Shown here piece by piece: positions 24,608 through 32,436 of a stretch of 36,973 nucleotides of DNA (position 1 is its first letter; each line of letters opens with the position of its first letter). The translations under genes and the position numbers were made by a program. The notes below the pieces were generated by a model, which was given only the letters and a program-made list of their open reading frames with translations, searched no databases and was not told where the DNA came from. Origin of the DNA: an uncultured Erysipelotrichaceae bacterium (GTDB lineage: Bacteria; Bacillota_I; Bacilli_A; RFN20; CAG-826); NCBI GenBank assembly GCA_902801805.1, contig CADCJP010000003.1, positions 1 to 36,973 of the forward strand, in the 5' to 3' direction.

Positions 24608-25535
24608 TATTGAAGAGCTTTAAGAAGGTTTCGACTGCTTCTTTATTATTAATAGCGCGCGTAAAACCTAAGCCCATGCCATTGTTATTCTTAGTCACAG
24701 TTGTGGCCATTGCTGGAGCGATACCATAAACTGTTTGAGCGTCTTGAGCATCTTTTAAGGATTCTTCAATGACTTCTGGAGTCTTGATAGCGGCATCAAT
24801 GTCTGCTTTTAAAGAGTCTAAGAATGATGTAGCGACTTTTCTATCAACTGTCTTTTTAATAAAGACAGAAGCTTGGTAAATTGGTAGGCCGTTTGATTTA
24901 TTTGAATATTCGGTTTGCATATTAGCGTAGACAGCATAACCTTTATCAGCATTCTTGTTTAAAACTGTTGTTAAAACTGGTTGAGCTAATAAGACATAGT
25001 TAGGAACAATGTTGTTGCCTGTTTCAGCGTCAGCGAAGAAACCAGCGTTCACTGCAGCGGCAGCGTCACTGACGGCTGCGACATAATGGATGTTAGCGTC
25101 GTAATCATTACCATAAACATAATGGAAGATTTTATCTGGGACATTACCTTTTTGGAAAAGGAGAATTGTGTCATTAGCGTCTAATGTCTTATTGTCATCG
25201 TTGTTCATGCTAACGAGATAGAAATTACCGAATGTGATTGTCGCGGCAATTTGATATTCCGCATTCTTGTTTAAGATGGCTTGCATACCAGCGTTGGTTG
25301 GTAAGACCACAACATCCTTCTTACCGGTGACCATTTGAGGGATGATACCTTCAGCTGGGTTTGAGTTAGTTTCAAACTTCTCACTGTTAGCATACTTGTA
25401 GAACGCTAATGCTGGAGCGCCTGTTGGGGTGATGATACTTAAGGATGAACGATCAAACTCCCCTGAACCTTGACCGTTGTTATTGCATGCAGTGAGCACG
25501 AGGGCGACTGCGATAAGTGATATATATTTTTTCAT
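24576..25535 (-). CDS. ABC substrate-binding lipoprotein, NitT/TauT-like
   Basis: 319 residues: signal peptide and lipobox (LTAC, Cys17), then a type II periplasmic-binding-protein fold (SIITPTGAPALAFYKYA start; DVVVLPTNAGM loop). This family binds nitrate, sulfonates, pyrimidine or thiamine precursors; the ligand cannot be read from the sequence. Start: GGAGG nine bases before ATG. The promoter -10 TATAAT (25561-25556 on this strand) puts +1 near 25549, and the Crp-type operator is centred about 41.5 bp upstream, the classic class II activation position. Confidence 0.85.
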   Translation of the reverse strand: MKKYISLIAVALVLTACNNNGQGSGEFDRSSLSIITPTGAPALAFYKYANSEKFETNSNPAEGIIPQMVTGKKDVVVLPTNAGMQAILNKNAEYQIAATITFGNFYLVSMNNDDNKTLDANDTILLFQKGNVPDKIFHYVYGNDYDANIHYVAAVSDAAAAVNAGFFADAETGNNIVPNYVLLAQPVLTTVLNKNADKGYAVYANMQTEYSNKSNGLPIYQASVFIKKTVDRKVATSFLDSLKADIDAAIKTPEVIEESLKDAQDAQTVYGIAPAMATTVTKNNNGMGLGFTRAINNKEAVETFLKLFNIEGLDEEVYF

Positions 25536-25550
25536 TTTAGTTTTCCTCCG

Positions 25551-25578
25551 TTGTAATTATACAAGAAACATTTATAAT
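25551..25578 (+). promoter_or_regulatory. Promoter of the Crp/Fnr-family regulator
   Basis: TTGTAA (25551-25556), 16 bp, TATAAT (25573-25578); predicted +1 near 25585, inside the operator. The minus-strand -10 of the divergent transporter overlaps this promoter. Confidence 0.55.
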
Positions 25579-25582
25579 AAAA

Positions 25583-25598
25583 TGTGATTGAGGTCACA
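25583..25598. promoter_or_regulatory. Perfect Crp-type operator, TGTGA-N6-TCACA
   Basis: TGTGATTGAGGTCACA is a perfect two-fold Crp/Fnr-type site. It lies between the divergent regulator and transporter genes: at about -41.5 of the transporter promoter (activation geometry) and over the predicted +1 of the regulator (repression geometry). Confidence 0.8.
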
Positions 25599-25606
25599 CA
25601 AATATT

Positions 25607-26206
25607 ATGAAAATTCCACTTTTACAAGTATTAAGCAAAAAAGAACATAAGCTAGTCAATGGTTATCAAGTAACCAAAAACAGCGTTATTGCCCATGAAG
25701 GAGATAACTGTGAGAACATCGGTATCATCGTCTCTGGTAAAGTCGATATTGTTTCTTATGCCTTCAAAGGTAAAGAGATGTTACTTAACTCTTTAAAAGC
25801 GGGAGATATTTTTGGTTATAACTTAATCTTCTCAAGTGAACCTATCTATCGCGGTGATGTCATCGCTAAAGAAAAATGTGTGATTGCCTTTATCAATAAA
25901 GAGAACTTAATCTTCTTATTACAAAATAACCAAGACTTCTTAAAACTATATTTACAAGCACAATCTGACTTTGGTAAATCTCTCAATGCGAGAATCCAAC
26001 TTTTATCATTCACTAACGCTGAGGAAAGATTGTTCTATTTTGCGAGTAAAAACGATAACGTCATTATCTTTAAAAACGTCACCGCATTAGCTGCTCAAAT
26101 CGGCATTCAAAGAGAAACGTTATCTCGTCTTTTAACGAGTTTAGTAAAGCGCCATCTCATCAAAAAAGAGAAAGGCAAAATTACATTTTTAAAGAAAAGG
26201 CGCTAA
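25607..26206 (+). CDS. Crp/Fnr-family transcription regulator
   Basis: 199 residues: an N-terminal cyclic-nucleotide-binding-type beta-roll (IAHEGDNCENIGIIVSGKVDI ~29-49; GDIFGYN) and a C-terminal Crp helix-turn-helix (NVTALAAQIGIQRETLSRLLTSL). The recognition helix RETLSR keeps the Arg-Glu-x-x-x-Arg that E. coli Crp (R180/E181/R185) uses to read TGTGA, which fits the operator next door. The Arg-Ser of the cAMP phosphate-binding cassette is absent and there is no Fnr-type N-terminal cysteine cluster, so the signal is probably neither cAMP nor an Fnr-type iron-sulfur cluster. It converges with folD with a 1-bp gap. Confidence 0.88.
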   Translation: MKIPLLQVLSKKEHKLVNGYQVTKNSVIAHEGDNCENIGIIVSGKVDIVSYAFKGKEMLLNSLKAGDIFGYNLIFSSEPIYRGDVIAKEKCVIAFINKENLIFLLQNNQDFLKLYLQAQSDFGKSLNARIQLLSFTNAEERLFYFASKNDNVIIFKNVTALAAQIGIQRETLSRLLTSLVKRHLIKKEKGKITFLKKRR

Positions 26207-26207
26207 C

Positions 26208-27002
26208 CTACTTGTTAACGCCGTAAATCTCTAATAAGTTTTCGTAAAGTGCTAATCTTGTCGCTAGACCAACGCCACCAGGAACTGGGGTTTGAAGTCC
26301 AACTGGAAGATTAGGAATTGCGTCACCTTTTAGACCCTCTTCAGTTCTAGAAATGCCAACATCAACAATGACGGCATCTTTTTTATATGTGAAGCGATTG
26401 TCTAAGAAGCCAGCTTTACCAATCGCAACCACGATAACATCTGCGTGAGCGATGTAGAAAGCCATATCCTCAGGAGTGGTTTTGCTATGCAAAACGGTGA
26501 CGTTCATATTTTCTTTAAGCAAGAGTTTGGCCATTGGTTTACCGACGATATTACTACGTCCAATAACCACAGCGTTCTTACCTTGCATTTGAATCTTTTC
26601 GAAATGTAAGTAGTTAATAATACCTTTTGGGGTACATGGAATAAGTGATGATAATGGATGGAAACCATCAACGTCTTTTCTTGGATCAACCGCTAATTTA
26701 ATGGTTTCTTCATCGATACCTTTTGGTAAAGGCATTTGCACAATAAAGCCATCGTGAATGTCATCATTATTTAATGTATCGATAACCTTCAATAACTCTT
26801 CTTGCGTTGTTTCAAGTGGAAGCTTAATGAGGTCAGCTTTGATGCCTAATTCATCTGCGTCTTTGAGTTTGCCACGGACATAAGCATAGCTCGCTGCATC
26901 TTCGTTAACTTGCACGATAGCGATGCATGGTTTTCTATCTAATCCAGCAACTAAGTTTTTAATCTCTTCCTTACGAAGAGCAACGTATTCTTTAATGGTC
27001 AT
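26208..27002 (-). CDS. folD: Bifunctional methylene-THF dehydrogenase/cyclohydrolase FolD
   Basis: 264 residues, slightly short for the family (about 280). The catalytic YxxxK is in ASYAYVRGKLKDADELGI, the DGF-x-QxPLP motif is present as DGFIVQMPLP, and the NADP-binding site is GRSNIVGKPMAKLLL with PVPGGVGLATR near the end. It interconverts 5,10-methylene- and 10-formyl-tetrahydrofolate in the cytoplasm. It starts one base after the dCMP deaminase stop, so the two form an operon linking one-carbon units with dTMP precursor supply. Confidence 0.95.
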   Translation of the reverse strand: MTIKEYVALRKEEIKNLVAGLDRKPCIAIVQVNEDAASYAYVRGKLKDADELGIKADLIKLPLETTQEELLKVIDTLNNDDIHDGFIVQMPLPKGIDEETIKLAVDPRKDVDGFHPLSSLIPCTPKGIINYLHFEKIQMQGKNAVVIGRSNIVGKPMAKLLLKENMNVTVLHSKTTPEDMAFYIAHADVIVVAIGKAGFLDNRFTYKKDAVIVDVGISRTEEGLKGDAIPNLPVGLQTPVPGGVGLATRLALYENLLEIYGVNK

Positions 27003-27003
27003 A

Positions 27004-27480
27004 TTACTTTACCAATTCATTCAATTCTTTAGCGTTAAATTGTCTTAATTTAATGCCCGCTAATTCAAGCATCTTTTTGCTGGCTTGGACACCAATTGTG
27101 TCAGCGTATTTATTTTCTAAATAAATAATTTCCTTAATGCCTACTTGTACGCATGCTTTCGCGCACTCGTTGCATGGGAATAATGTGACGTATAAGCGGC
27201 AGCCCTTAAGCGCGCTTCCGTTACGCGTGTTTAAGATTGCGTTAAATTCTGCGTGACAAACATAAAGATATTTAGAATCTAAACCTTCACCTTTGTTCCA
27301 GGAAAGTTGTGTTTCATCAACACCTTTTGGCATGCCATTATAGCCAATAGAGACGACTTTATTATCATCGTCAACAATACATGCGCCTACCTTTGTATTG
27401 GGATCTTTGCTTCTTAAGGCGCTCAAAGAAGCGATACCCATAAAGTATTCGTCCCAAGAAATATTATCAAACTTTTCCAT
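27004..27480 (-). CDS. dCMP deaminase (ComEB-like)
   Basis: 158 residues of the cytidine/deoxycytidylate deaminase family: catalytic zinc ligands in CHAEFNAIL (His76, Glu78) and PCNECAKAC (Cys103, Cys106), and the N-terminal DPNTKVGACIV of dCMP deaminases. It makes dUMP from dCMP for thymidylate synthesis. The ATG at 27480 is preferred over the TTG at 27486: the -10 (TATAATAAT, 27495-27487) lies so close that the message is leaderless or nearly so. It is followed directly by folD and is divergent from nrdG, so dNTP genes face each other here. Confidence 0.9.
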   Translation of the reverse strand: MEKFDNISWDEYFMGIASLSALRSKDPNTKVGACIVDDDNKVVSIGYNGMPKGVDETQLSWNKGEGLDSKYLYVCHAEFNAILNTRNGSALKGCRLYVTLFPCNECAKACVQVGIKEIIYLENKYADTIGVQASKKMLELAGIKLRQFNAKELNELVK

Positions 27481-27507
27481 ATACAAATTATTATAATGAT
27501 ATTTGCT

Positions 27508-27536
27508 TTGAAAACAACTTAATATTACAATATTAA
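27508..27536 (+). promoter_or_regulatory. nrdG promoter, leaderless
   Basis: TTGAAA (27508-27513), 17 bp, TATTAA (27531-27536), then five bases to the ATG at 27542. Confidence 0.6.
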
Positions 27537-27541
27537 ATACG

Positions 27542-28234
27542 ATGGCAATTGTAGGAATTGATAAACTCTCCTTATTAGATTACGAAGACAAAGTTTCGGT
27601 CGTCTTATTCTCACAGGCGTGCAATATGCGCTGCCCATTTTGTCATAATGGAGATGCTGTCTTAGGCGCTTCTAAAGAAGACGAAATTGACTTCAATGAA
27701 ATACTTGAATTTTTAAAGACCAGAAAGGGTCTTATTGACGCGGTTGTTTTCAGCGGTGGAGAGCCGACAATGGAACAAGATTTGAAGGTTAAGATAAAAG
27801 CGGTGCGTGAACTTGGTTTTTTAATCAAGTTAGACACCAATGGTACTAACCCAGAAATCGTGGAAAATCTTCTTGATGAAGGGCTCGTCGATTACGTCGC
27901 GATGGATATCAAAAACTGTCCAAACTTATACGCTGAAACATGTGGCTTAAAGTTCATCAATGTTGAGAATATTAAAAAGAGCATTTCCATTATTATGAGT
28001 AAAGCTCCTGATTATGAATTTAGAACCACATTAGTTAAAGAGTTTCATGAAAGAATGGACTATGAAGCTTTCCTTAATTTGATTAAAGGTGCGAAGCGCT
28101 TATTCCTTCAAAAGTTTGTGGACCGCGAAGGCTGCATTAAAAAAGGCCTCCACGAAGTGAGTATCGAAGAGGCCAATAAGTTAAGAGATTATCTCATAAC
28201 CGGCATCAAAGAAGTTACTTTGCGCGGTTATTAA
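27542..28234 (+). CDS. nrdG: Anaerobic ribonucleotide reductase activating protein (radical SAM)
   Basis: 230 residues of the NrdG2 type of radical SAM activase: CNMRCPFCHN supplies the CxxxCxxC cluster ligands (Cys27, Cys31, Cys34), followed by VFSGGEPTME (the SAM-binding GGE motif) and VDYVAMDIKN. It cleaves SAM to generate the glycyl radical on NrdD; the target (Gly664) is in the gene 900 bp away on the other strand. It converges with the thioredoxin-reductase-like gene and overlaps it by 20 bp at the 3' ends. Confidence 0.9.
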   Translation: MAIVGIDKLSLLDYEDKVSVVLFSQACNMRCPFCHNGDAVLGASKEDEIDFNEILEFLKTRKGLIDAVVFSGGEPTMEQDLKVKIKAVRELGFLIKLDTNGTNPEIVENLLDEGLVDYVAMDIKNCPNLYAETCGLKFINVENIKKSISIIMSKAPDYEFRTTLVKEFHERMDYEAFLNLIKGAKRLFLQKFVDREGCIKKGLHEVSIEEANKLRDYLITGIKEVTLRGY

Positions 28235-29135
28235 GCATTAAATACTTATCGATAAAGACGCTAGCGATAGAGGCATCACCAATTGCGGAAGCCACTTGAC
28301 GGACGTCTTTTTTTCTTGTGTCGCCTACGGCGAATAAACCAGGAAGAGATGTTTCCATCTTTTCGTTAGTAATAATGAAGCCGTGATCATCAGTTTGCAC
28401 TAAGGATTTGAACAAATCGTTTTGTGGCACTTGACCAATAGCAACGAAGACGTTATTTGTTGGATATTCATGAATTGAGTGATCCATGGTGTTTTCAAAA
28501 CGGAGACCTGCTAATTCATTTTGTCCTAAATAAGCGACAAGATTCATGTTATGGGTGATATGGATGTTATCTTTTTGTCTTAAACGATCAATGAGAATTT
28601 GATCGGCAAAGAATCTATCAAAAAGAGTGAACATATAAACATTGGAACATGTTTGGGCAAGCATGAGAGCGTACTGTAAAGCTGTATTCGCATCACCGAT
28701 TAAATAGACATCTTTATCTTTATAGAATGCGCCATCACAGACTGCGCAGAAAGAGATACCTTTGCCAACGAATTCATCTTCGTTAGGAAGACCCATTTTA
28801 CGGTGCTTAACGCCATTAGCTAAGACAACAGCGTGTGCTTGATATGTATGGTAATTTGTGGTGACTTCAAAATCGTCATTAACTTTGAGAATTCTTTGGA
28901 CTTCTTCGAGTTCAAATTTAGCCCCTAAATCGAGGATTTGTTCGAAGAGATTACCAGCGAAATCTAAGCCAGAAATTTCCTTTGTGCCTGGAATATTTTC
29001 GACACGTGGAGAATTAGCGATTTGACCACCGAAGTTTTCTTTTTCTAAGATGAGGACTGAGCGACCGGCTCTGAGCAAGTTCAGAGCCACACTCATCCCT
29101 GCGGGACCACCGCCAACAATAATGACATCTACCAT
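28215..29135 (-). CDS. Thioredoxin-reductase-like flavoprotein with altered NADPH motif
   Basis: 306 residues of the low-molecular-weight thioredoxin reductase family: FAD motif VGGGPAGMSVA (N-terminus), redox-active CAVCD (Cys130, Cys133) and the C-terminal FAD motif LFAVGDTRKK. In the NAD(P) domain the usual GGGNTA is GDANTA (147-152) and HRRDGFR aligns with TLFDRFF (170-176), so all three arginines that bind the 2'-phosphate of NADPH are gone and the dinucleotide loop has lost a glycine. NADPH use is therefore unlikely; ferredoxin-dependent flavin thioredoxin reductases are known relatives with lost NADPH motifs, and NADH is another option. It starts one base after the nrdD stop and probably reduces the glutaredoxin domain of NrdD. 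Confidence 0.88.
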   Translation of the reverse strand: MVDVIIVGGGPAGMSVALNLLRAGRSVLILEKENFGGQIANSPRVENIPGTKEISGLDFAGNLFEQILDLGAKFELEEVQRILKVNDDFEVTTNYHTYQAHAVVLANGVKHRKMGLPNEDEFVGKGISFCAVCDGAFYKDKDVYLIGDANTALQYALMLAQTCSNVYMFTLFDRFFADQILIDRLRQKDNIHITHNMNLVAYLGQNELAGLRFENTMDHSIHEYPTNNVFVAIGQVPQNDLFKSLVQTDDHGFIITNEKMETSLPGLFAVGDTRKKDVRQVASAIGDASIASVFIDKYLMLNNRAK

Positions 29136-29136
29136 A

Positions 29137-31515
29137 TTAGTTTAAGCTTTCGATGTAACCTTTAATGTTGCTAGCGTTTTCAAAGACGTCGTTTGTGCCA
29201 TCGCCTTTTGGAACGATTAATGTTGGAGCTTTTCTAACACCAAATGCTTTGGTTTGATCAGCGTTTTCTTCAGCATCGACGACACTGTATTTGATACCAG
29301 CTTTGTCTAAGAGCATCTTAGCCATCTTGCAGTTTGGACATGTCTTTGTGGCGAATAATAAGATTTCGTTTGCGACAATCTTCTCTTCTTCATCACATTC
29401 ATCTTGGCTGCCTAAAACGTCAGTAATCTTGTGTGTGAGTTTAGATTTAGCAGGTTCATAGACTTTACGGTGTTGGAATTCCTCGGTCTTACCATCATTC
29501 CAGTTTTGAACTGGTCTATAGTAACCAGTAATACGGGAATAGACTTCAGTTCTCTTACCACATTTTGGACAGACATATTGTTCACCAGTGATATAACCGT
29601 GGTCTTTACATACAGAGTATGTAGGAGACATTGTGTAATATGGGATGTGGTAGTTTTCTGCGATCTTTCTCACCAGATTCATACAGGATTTCCAGCTTGG
29701 TAACTTTTGACCTAAGAAGCAGTGGAAGACTGTACCAGAGGTGTATAAAGTTTGTAAACCATCTTGGATATCAAGAGCTTTGTAGATATCTTCTGTATAA
29801 CCAACTGGTAAGTGAGAAGAGTTGGTGTAGTATGGTGTTCTACCATTTTCAGAAGCAGTAATGATATCTGGATATAAAGCTTTATCGTGTTTAGCTAAAC
29901 GATAAGCAGTGGATTCTGCTGGTGTGGCTTCTAAGTTATATAAGTCACCATATAATTCTTGATAATCAGATAATTTGTTTCTCATGTGATTGAGAACATC
30001 TTTGGTGAATTGGATAGCTTCTGGATTTGTTAAGTCTTTTCTTAACCAACGAGCGTTTAAGCAAGCTTCGTTCATACCGACTAAACCAATAGTGGAGAAG
30101 TGGTTATTGAAGTTACCTAAGTATCTCTTGGTGTATGGATATAAGCCAGCTTCCATTAATGTGGTAATGGTGTTACGTTTCACTTTAAGTGAACGGGCAC
30201 TGATATCCATGATGTGATCTAATCTTCTATAGAAGTCTTCAGCGTCTGTGGCTAAATAAGCAATTCTTGGCATGTTGATTGTAACAACGCCGATAGAACC
30301 TGTAGATTCACCAGAACCGAAGAAACCACCAGATTTCTTTCTTAATTCTCTTAAGTCAAGTCTTAAACGGCAGCACATACTTCTAACATCACTTGGTTCC
30401 ATATCGGAGTTGATGTAGTTGGAGAAGTATGGTGTACCATATTTCGCGGTCATTTCGAATAAGAGTTTATTGTTTTCTGTTTCTTCCCAGTCGAATGTAC
30501 GAGTAATGGAGTAAGTTGGGATTGGGTATTGGAAACCACGGCCATTCGCGTCACCTTCAATCATGATTTCGATAAAGGCTTTATTGACCATTGCCATTTC
30601 TTCAACACAGTCTTTGTACTTGAAGTCCATTTCTTTGCCACCCACTAAACAGTTGAGTTCGGCCATATCGTTTGGCACAACCCAGTCTAAGGTGATGTTG
30701 GTGAATGGAGCTTGTGTACCCCAACGTGATGGTGTGTTAACACCATAAATGAAGGATTGGATACATTGTTTAACTTCTTTATATGTTAAGTGATCGACTT
30801 TAACAAATGGTGCTAAGTATGTATCGAATGAGGAGAAGGCTTGAGCGCCTGCCCATTCGTTTTGCATAATGCCTAAGAAGTTAACCATTTGATTACAAAG
30901 AGTGCTTAAGTGGTTTGCTGGTGAGGAAGTAATTTTACCAGGAACACCGCCTAAACCTTCTTGAATTAATTGCTTTAATGACCAACCAGCACAGTAACCT
31001 GTGAGCATGGATAAGTCGTGGATGTGGATTTCAGCGTTTCTATGAGCGTTACCAATTTCGTCATCATAGACTTCACTTAACCAGTAATTAGCGGTAACAG
31101 CGCCGCTGTTAGACAAAATAAGACCACCAACGGAATATGTCACGGTACTATTTTCTTTAACGCGCCAGTCGTTAATTTTTAAATAGTTATCAACAACATT
31201 CTTATAGTTTAAGTTTGTTTCTTTAATATCACGTAAGTTTTGGTGTTGCTTACGATAAATAATATAGGAACGCGCGACATCGACATAACCAGCTTGGATT
31301 AAGACGATTTCAACGGAGTCTTGGACATCTTCAATACCGATGGTGTCATTGACGACTTTGCGATTAAAATCACTGGTTACTCTGAGAGCGAGCATTTCAA
31401 TGATGTCATGATTATAGAATTTGTGTTCCGCCATGAAAGCTTTTTCAATAGCGTTCTCAATTTTGGAAATATCGAATTCTTCAATATTGCCATCTCTTTT
31501 TTTAATTCTGAGCAT
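29137..31515 (-). CDS. nrdD: Anaerobic (class III) ribonucleotide reductase with fused glutaredoxin-like domain
   Basis: 792 residues. An N-terminal ATP-cone (LRIKKRDGNIEEFDISKIE onward, to ~95) precedes the NrdD barrel; ligands Cys636, His639, Cys649 and Cys652 form the zinc site, and Gly664 in SRITGYYRP is the predicted glycyl radical. After a linker, residues ~715-792 form a glutaredoxin/NrdH-like domain with redox-active TCPNC (Cys726, Cys729) and the cis-proline region KAPTLIVP. It reduces NTPs to dNTPs under anaerobic conditions. A fused redoxin plus an adjacent reductase suggests electrons come from a thiol system, as in the thioredoxin-using NrdD group, rather than formate. Start: AAGGAGAG nine bases before ATG. 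Confidence 0.95.
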   Translation of the reverse strand: MLRIKKRDGNIEEFDISKIENAIEKAFMAEHKFYNHDIIEMLALRVTSDFNRKVVNDTIGIEDVQDSVEIVLIQAGYVDVARSYIIYRKQHQNLRDIKETNLNYKNVVDNYLKINDWRVKENSTVTYSVGGLILSNSGAVTANYWLSEVYDDEIGNAHRNAEIHIHDLSMLTGYCAGWSLKQLIQEGLGGVPGKITSSPANHLSTLCNQMVNFLGIMQNEWAGAQAFSSFDTYLAPFVKVDHLTYKEVKQCIQSFIYGVNTPSRWGTQAPFTNITLDWVVPNDMAELNCLVGGKEMDFKYKDCVEEMAMVNKAFIEIMIEGDANGRGFQYPIPTYSITRTFDWEETENNKLLFEMTAKYGTPYFSNYINSDMEPSDVRSMCCRLRLDLRELRKKSGGFFGSGESTGSIGVVTINMPRIAYLATDAEDFYRRLDHIMDISARSLKVKRNTITTLMEAGLYPYTKRYLGNFNNHFSTIGLVGMNEACLNARWLRKDLTNPEAIQFTKDVLNHMRNKLSDYQELYGDLYNLEATPAESTAYRLAKHDKALYPDIITASENGRTPYYTNSSHLPVGYTEDIYKALDIQDGLQTLYTSGTVFHCFLGQKLPSWKSCMNLVRKIAENYHIPYYTMSPTYSVCKDHGYITGEQYVCPKCGKRTEVYSRITGYYRPVQNWNDGKTEEFQHRKVYEPAKSKLTHKITDVLGSQDECDEEEKIVANEILLFATKTCPNCKMAKMLLDKAGIKYSVVDAEENADQTKAFGVRKAPTLIVPKGDGTNDVFENASNIKGYIESLN

Positions 31516-31551
31516 AAAAATCTCTCCTTATTCTTCTTTTCGTATAGTTAA

Positions 31552-31615
31552 AAGCAGTTTCCCCAATTTCTGCTTGTAATTAGCTATCAGTTAGCGGTCT
31601 CCCGCTTTGTAGCAG
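31552..31615 (-). promoter_or_regulatory. Possible RNA switch in the nrdD leader
   Basis: In the leader RNA (minus strand), CTGCT (31615-31611) can pair with AGCAG (31574-31570) around a hairpin AGCGG-GAGA-CCGCT (31606-31593) with a tetraloop. The same AGCAG can instead pair with a second CTGCT (31557-31553) to make a 6-bp hairpin followed by TTTT. The two structures exclude each other, as in attenuators or riboswitches. No known riboswitch class was recognised. An AT-rich promoter-like stretch lies at 31621-31650. Confidence 0.4.
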
Positions 31616-31659
31616 GTGCATTAATATTAATAATATTGGAAGCGATTTAAAATGAAAAA

Positions 31660-31694
31660 AAACACAAATTTAGACACTGTCTAGTTTTATGTTT
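31660..31694 (-). terminator. Terminator of the 31738 TetR gene
   Basis: A 16-position hairpin arm (31660-31675 with 31679-31694, two mismatches), loop ACT, with a T run on the minus strand. It separates the TetR gene from the nrdD leader. Confidence 0.7.
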
Positions 31695-31737
31695 TTTTCT
31701 CTTTGAAAATGATTTGTATTGGTGTATGAAGGGCCGA

Positions 31738-32295
31738 TTATTTGTCCTTATGCATAGCATGTTCCACATTTAATGTTGAGAAGATGCTATAAGCCATTTT
31801 TGCCATCTCTTGTGGTGGAAGGTCCAAACCGAGTTCAAACCAGAGTAACAAGACGTTAGCGATACCACCCGCTAAAAAGGCAGCTACGATTCTATTATTG
31901 ATGATGTTGTTTTCTGTGGTTAATGACATGTGGCTTGCTAAATAAGCGCCATAGTCAGTGAACTTTTCGACAAGTAAGTTTTCTTTTCTTGCTCTTTTTA
32001 AGATTGTCACTTGTCGAGCATATTTCTTCATATAATTAAATACTTCTAATAAGAATGTATATATATCGTCGATGTGTTTTTCGTTGATGATCTGGAAGAA
32101 GTCTTCGAATCTTTCGTCACAGTAATTGATAAAGATATCTTCTTTATTATTAAAGTAACGGTAGAAAGACATTCTAGATACGCGAGCTTTAGAACAAATA
32201 TCGGTTACACTGATTGATTCATAATCGAATTTTGACATCAAGTAATATAAAGAAATCGTGATGTAATCTTTTGTGCTATGTTTGCGAGAAATCAT
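31738..32295 (-). CDS. TetR/AcrR-family regulator
   Basis: 185 residues with the TetR helix-turn-helix in the N-terminal 60 (SVTDICSKARVSRMSFYRYF) and a TetR_C-like helical domain after it. The start is ATG at 32295, because AAGGAGG (32310-32304) lies eight bases before it; the longer frame starting at 32337 would run through the operator. A perfect 22-bp palindromic operator (32325-32346) lies just upstream. It is divergent from two membrane-protein genes and a large ABC transporter, which it probably controls. Confidence 0.85.
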   Translation of the reverse strand: MISRKHSTKDYITISLYYLMSKFDYESISVTDICSKARVSRMSFYRYFNNKEDIFINYCDERFEDFFQIINEKHIDDIYTFLLEVFNYMKKYARQVTILKRARKENLLVEKFTDYGAYLASHMSLTTENNIINNRIVAAFLAGGIANVLLLWFELGLDLPPQEMAKMAYSIFSTLNVEHAMHKDK

Positions 32296-32324
32296 ATAAA
32301 TGACCTCCTTATATCCGTTGCAAG

Positions 32325-32346
32325 TGTAACATAACAAAATGTTACA
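32325..32346. promoter_or_regulatory. TetR-type operator, TGTAACAT-N6-ATGTTACA
   Basis: Perfect 8-bp inverted arms with a 6-bp spacer, 15 bp upstream of the TetR ribosome-binding site and in the divergent promoter region. Confidence 0.8.
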
Positions 32347-32399
32347 TACAAAATAAATTTCAAAAAAATGTTATATTTGGAATATTTTATGTAATAAAG

Positions 32400-32429
32400 T
32401 TGCAAAAATAATATAAAAAATAATACAAT
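32400..32429 (+). promoter_or_regulatory. Promoter of the 32437 membrane-protein/ABC cluster
   Basis: TTGCAA (32400-32405), 18 bp, TACAAT (32424-32429), then seven bases to ATG at 32437. Leaderless geometry. The nearest operator is about 54 bp upstream of the -35. Confidence 0.6.
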
Positions 32430-32436
32430 GATTTAT

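Noticed and set aside
31552..31615. Known riboswitch (cobalamin, purine, THF) for the nrdD leader
   Set aside because: None of the conserved core sequences of these classes could be found; the element is also too short for cobalamin.
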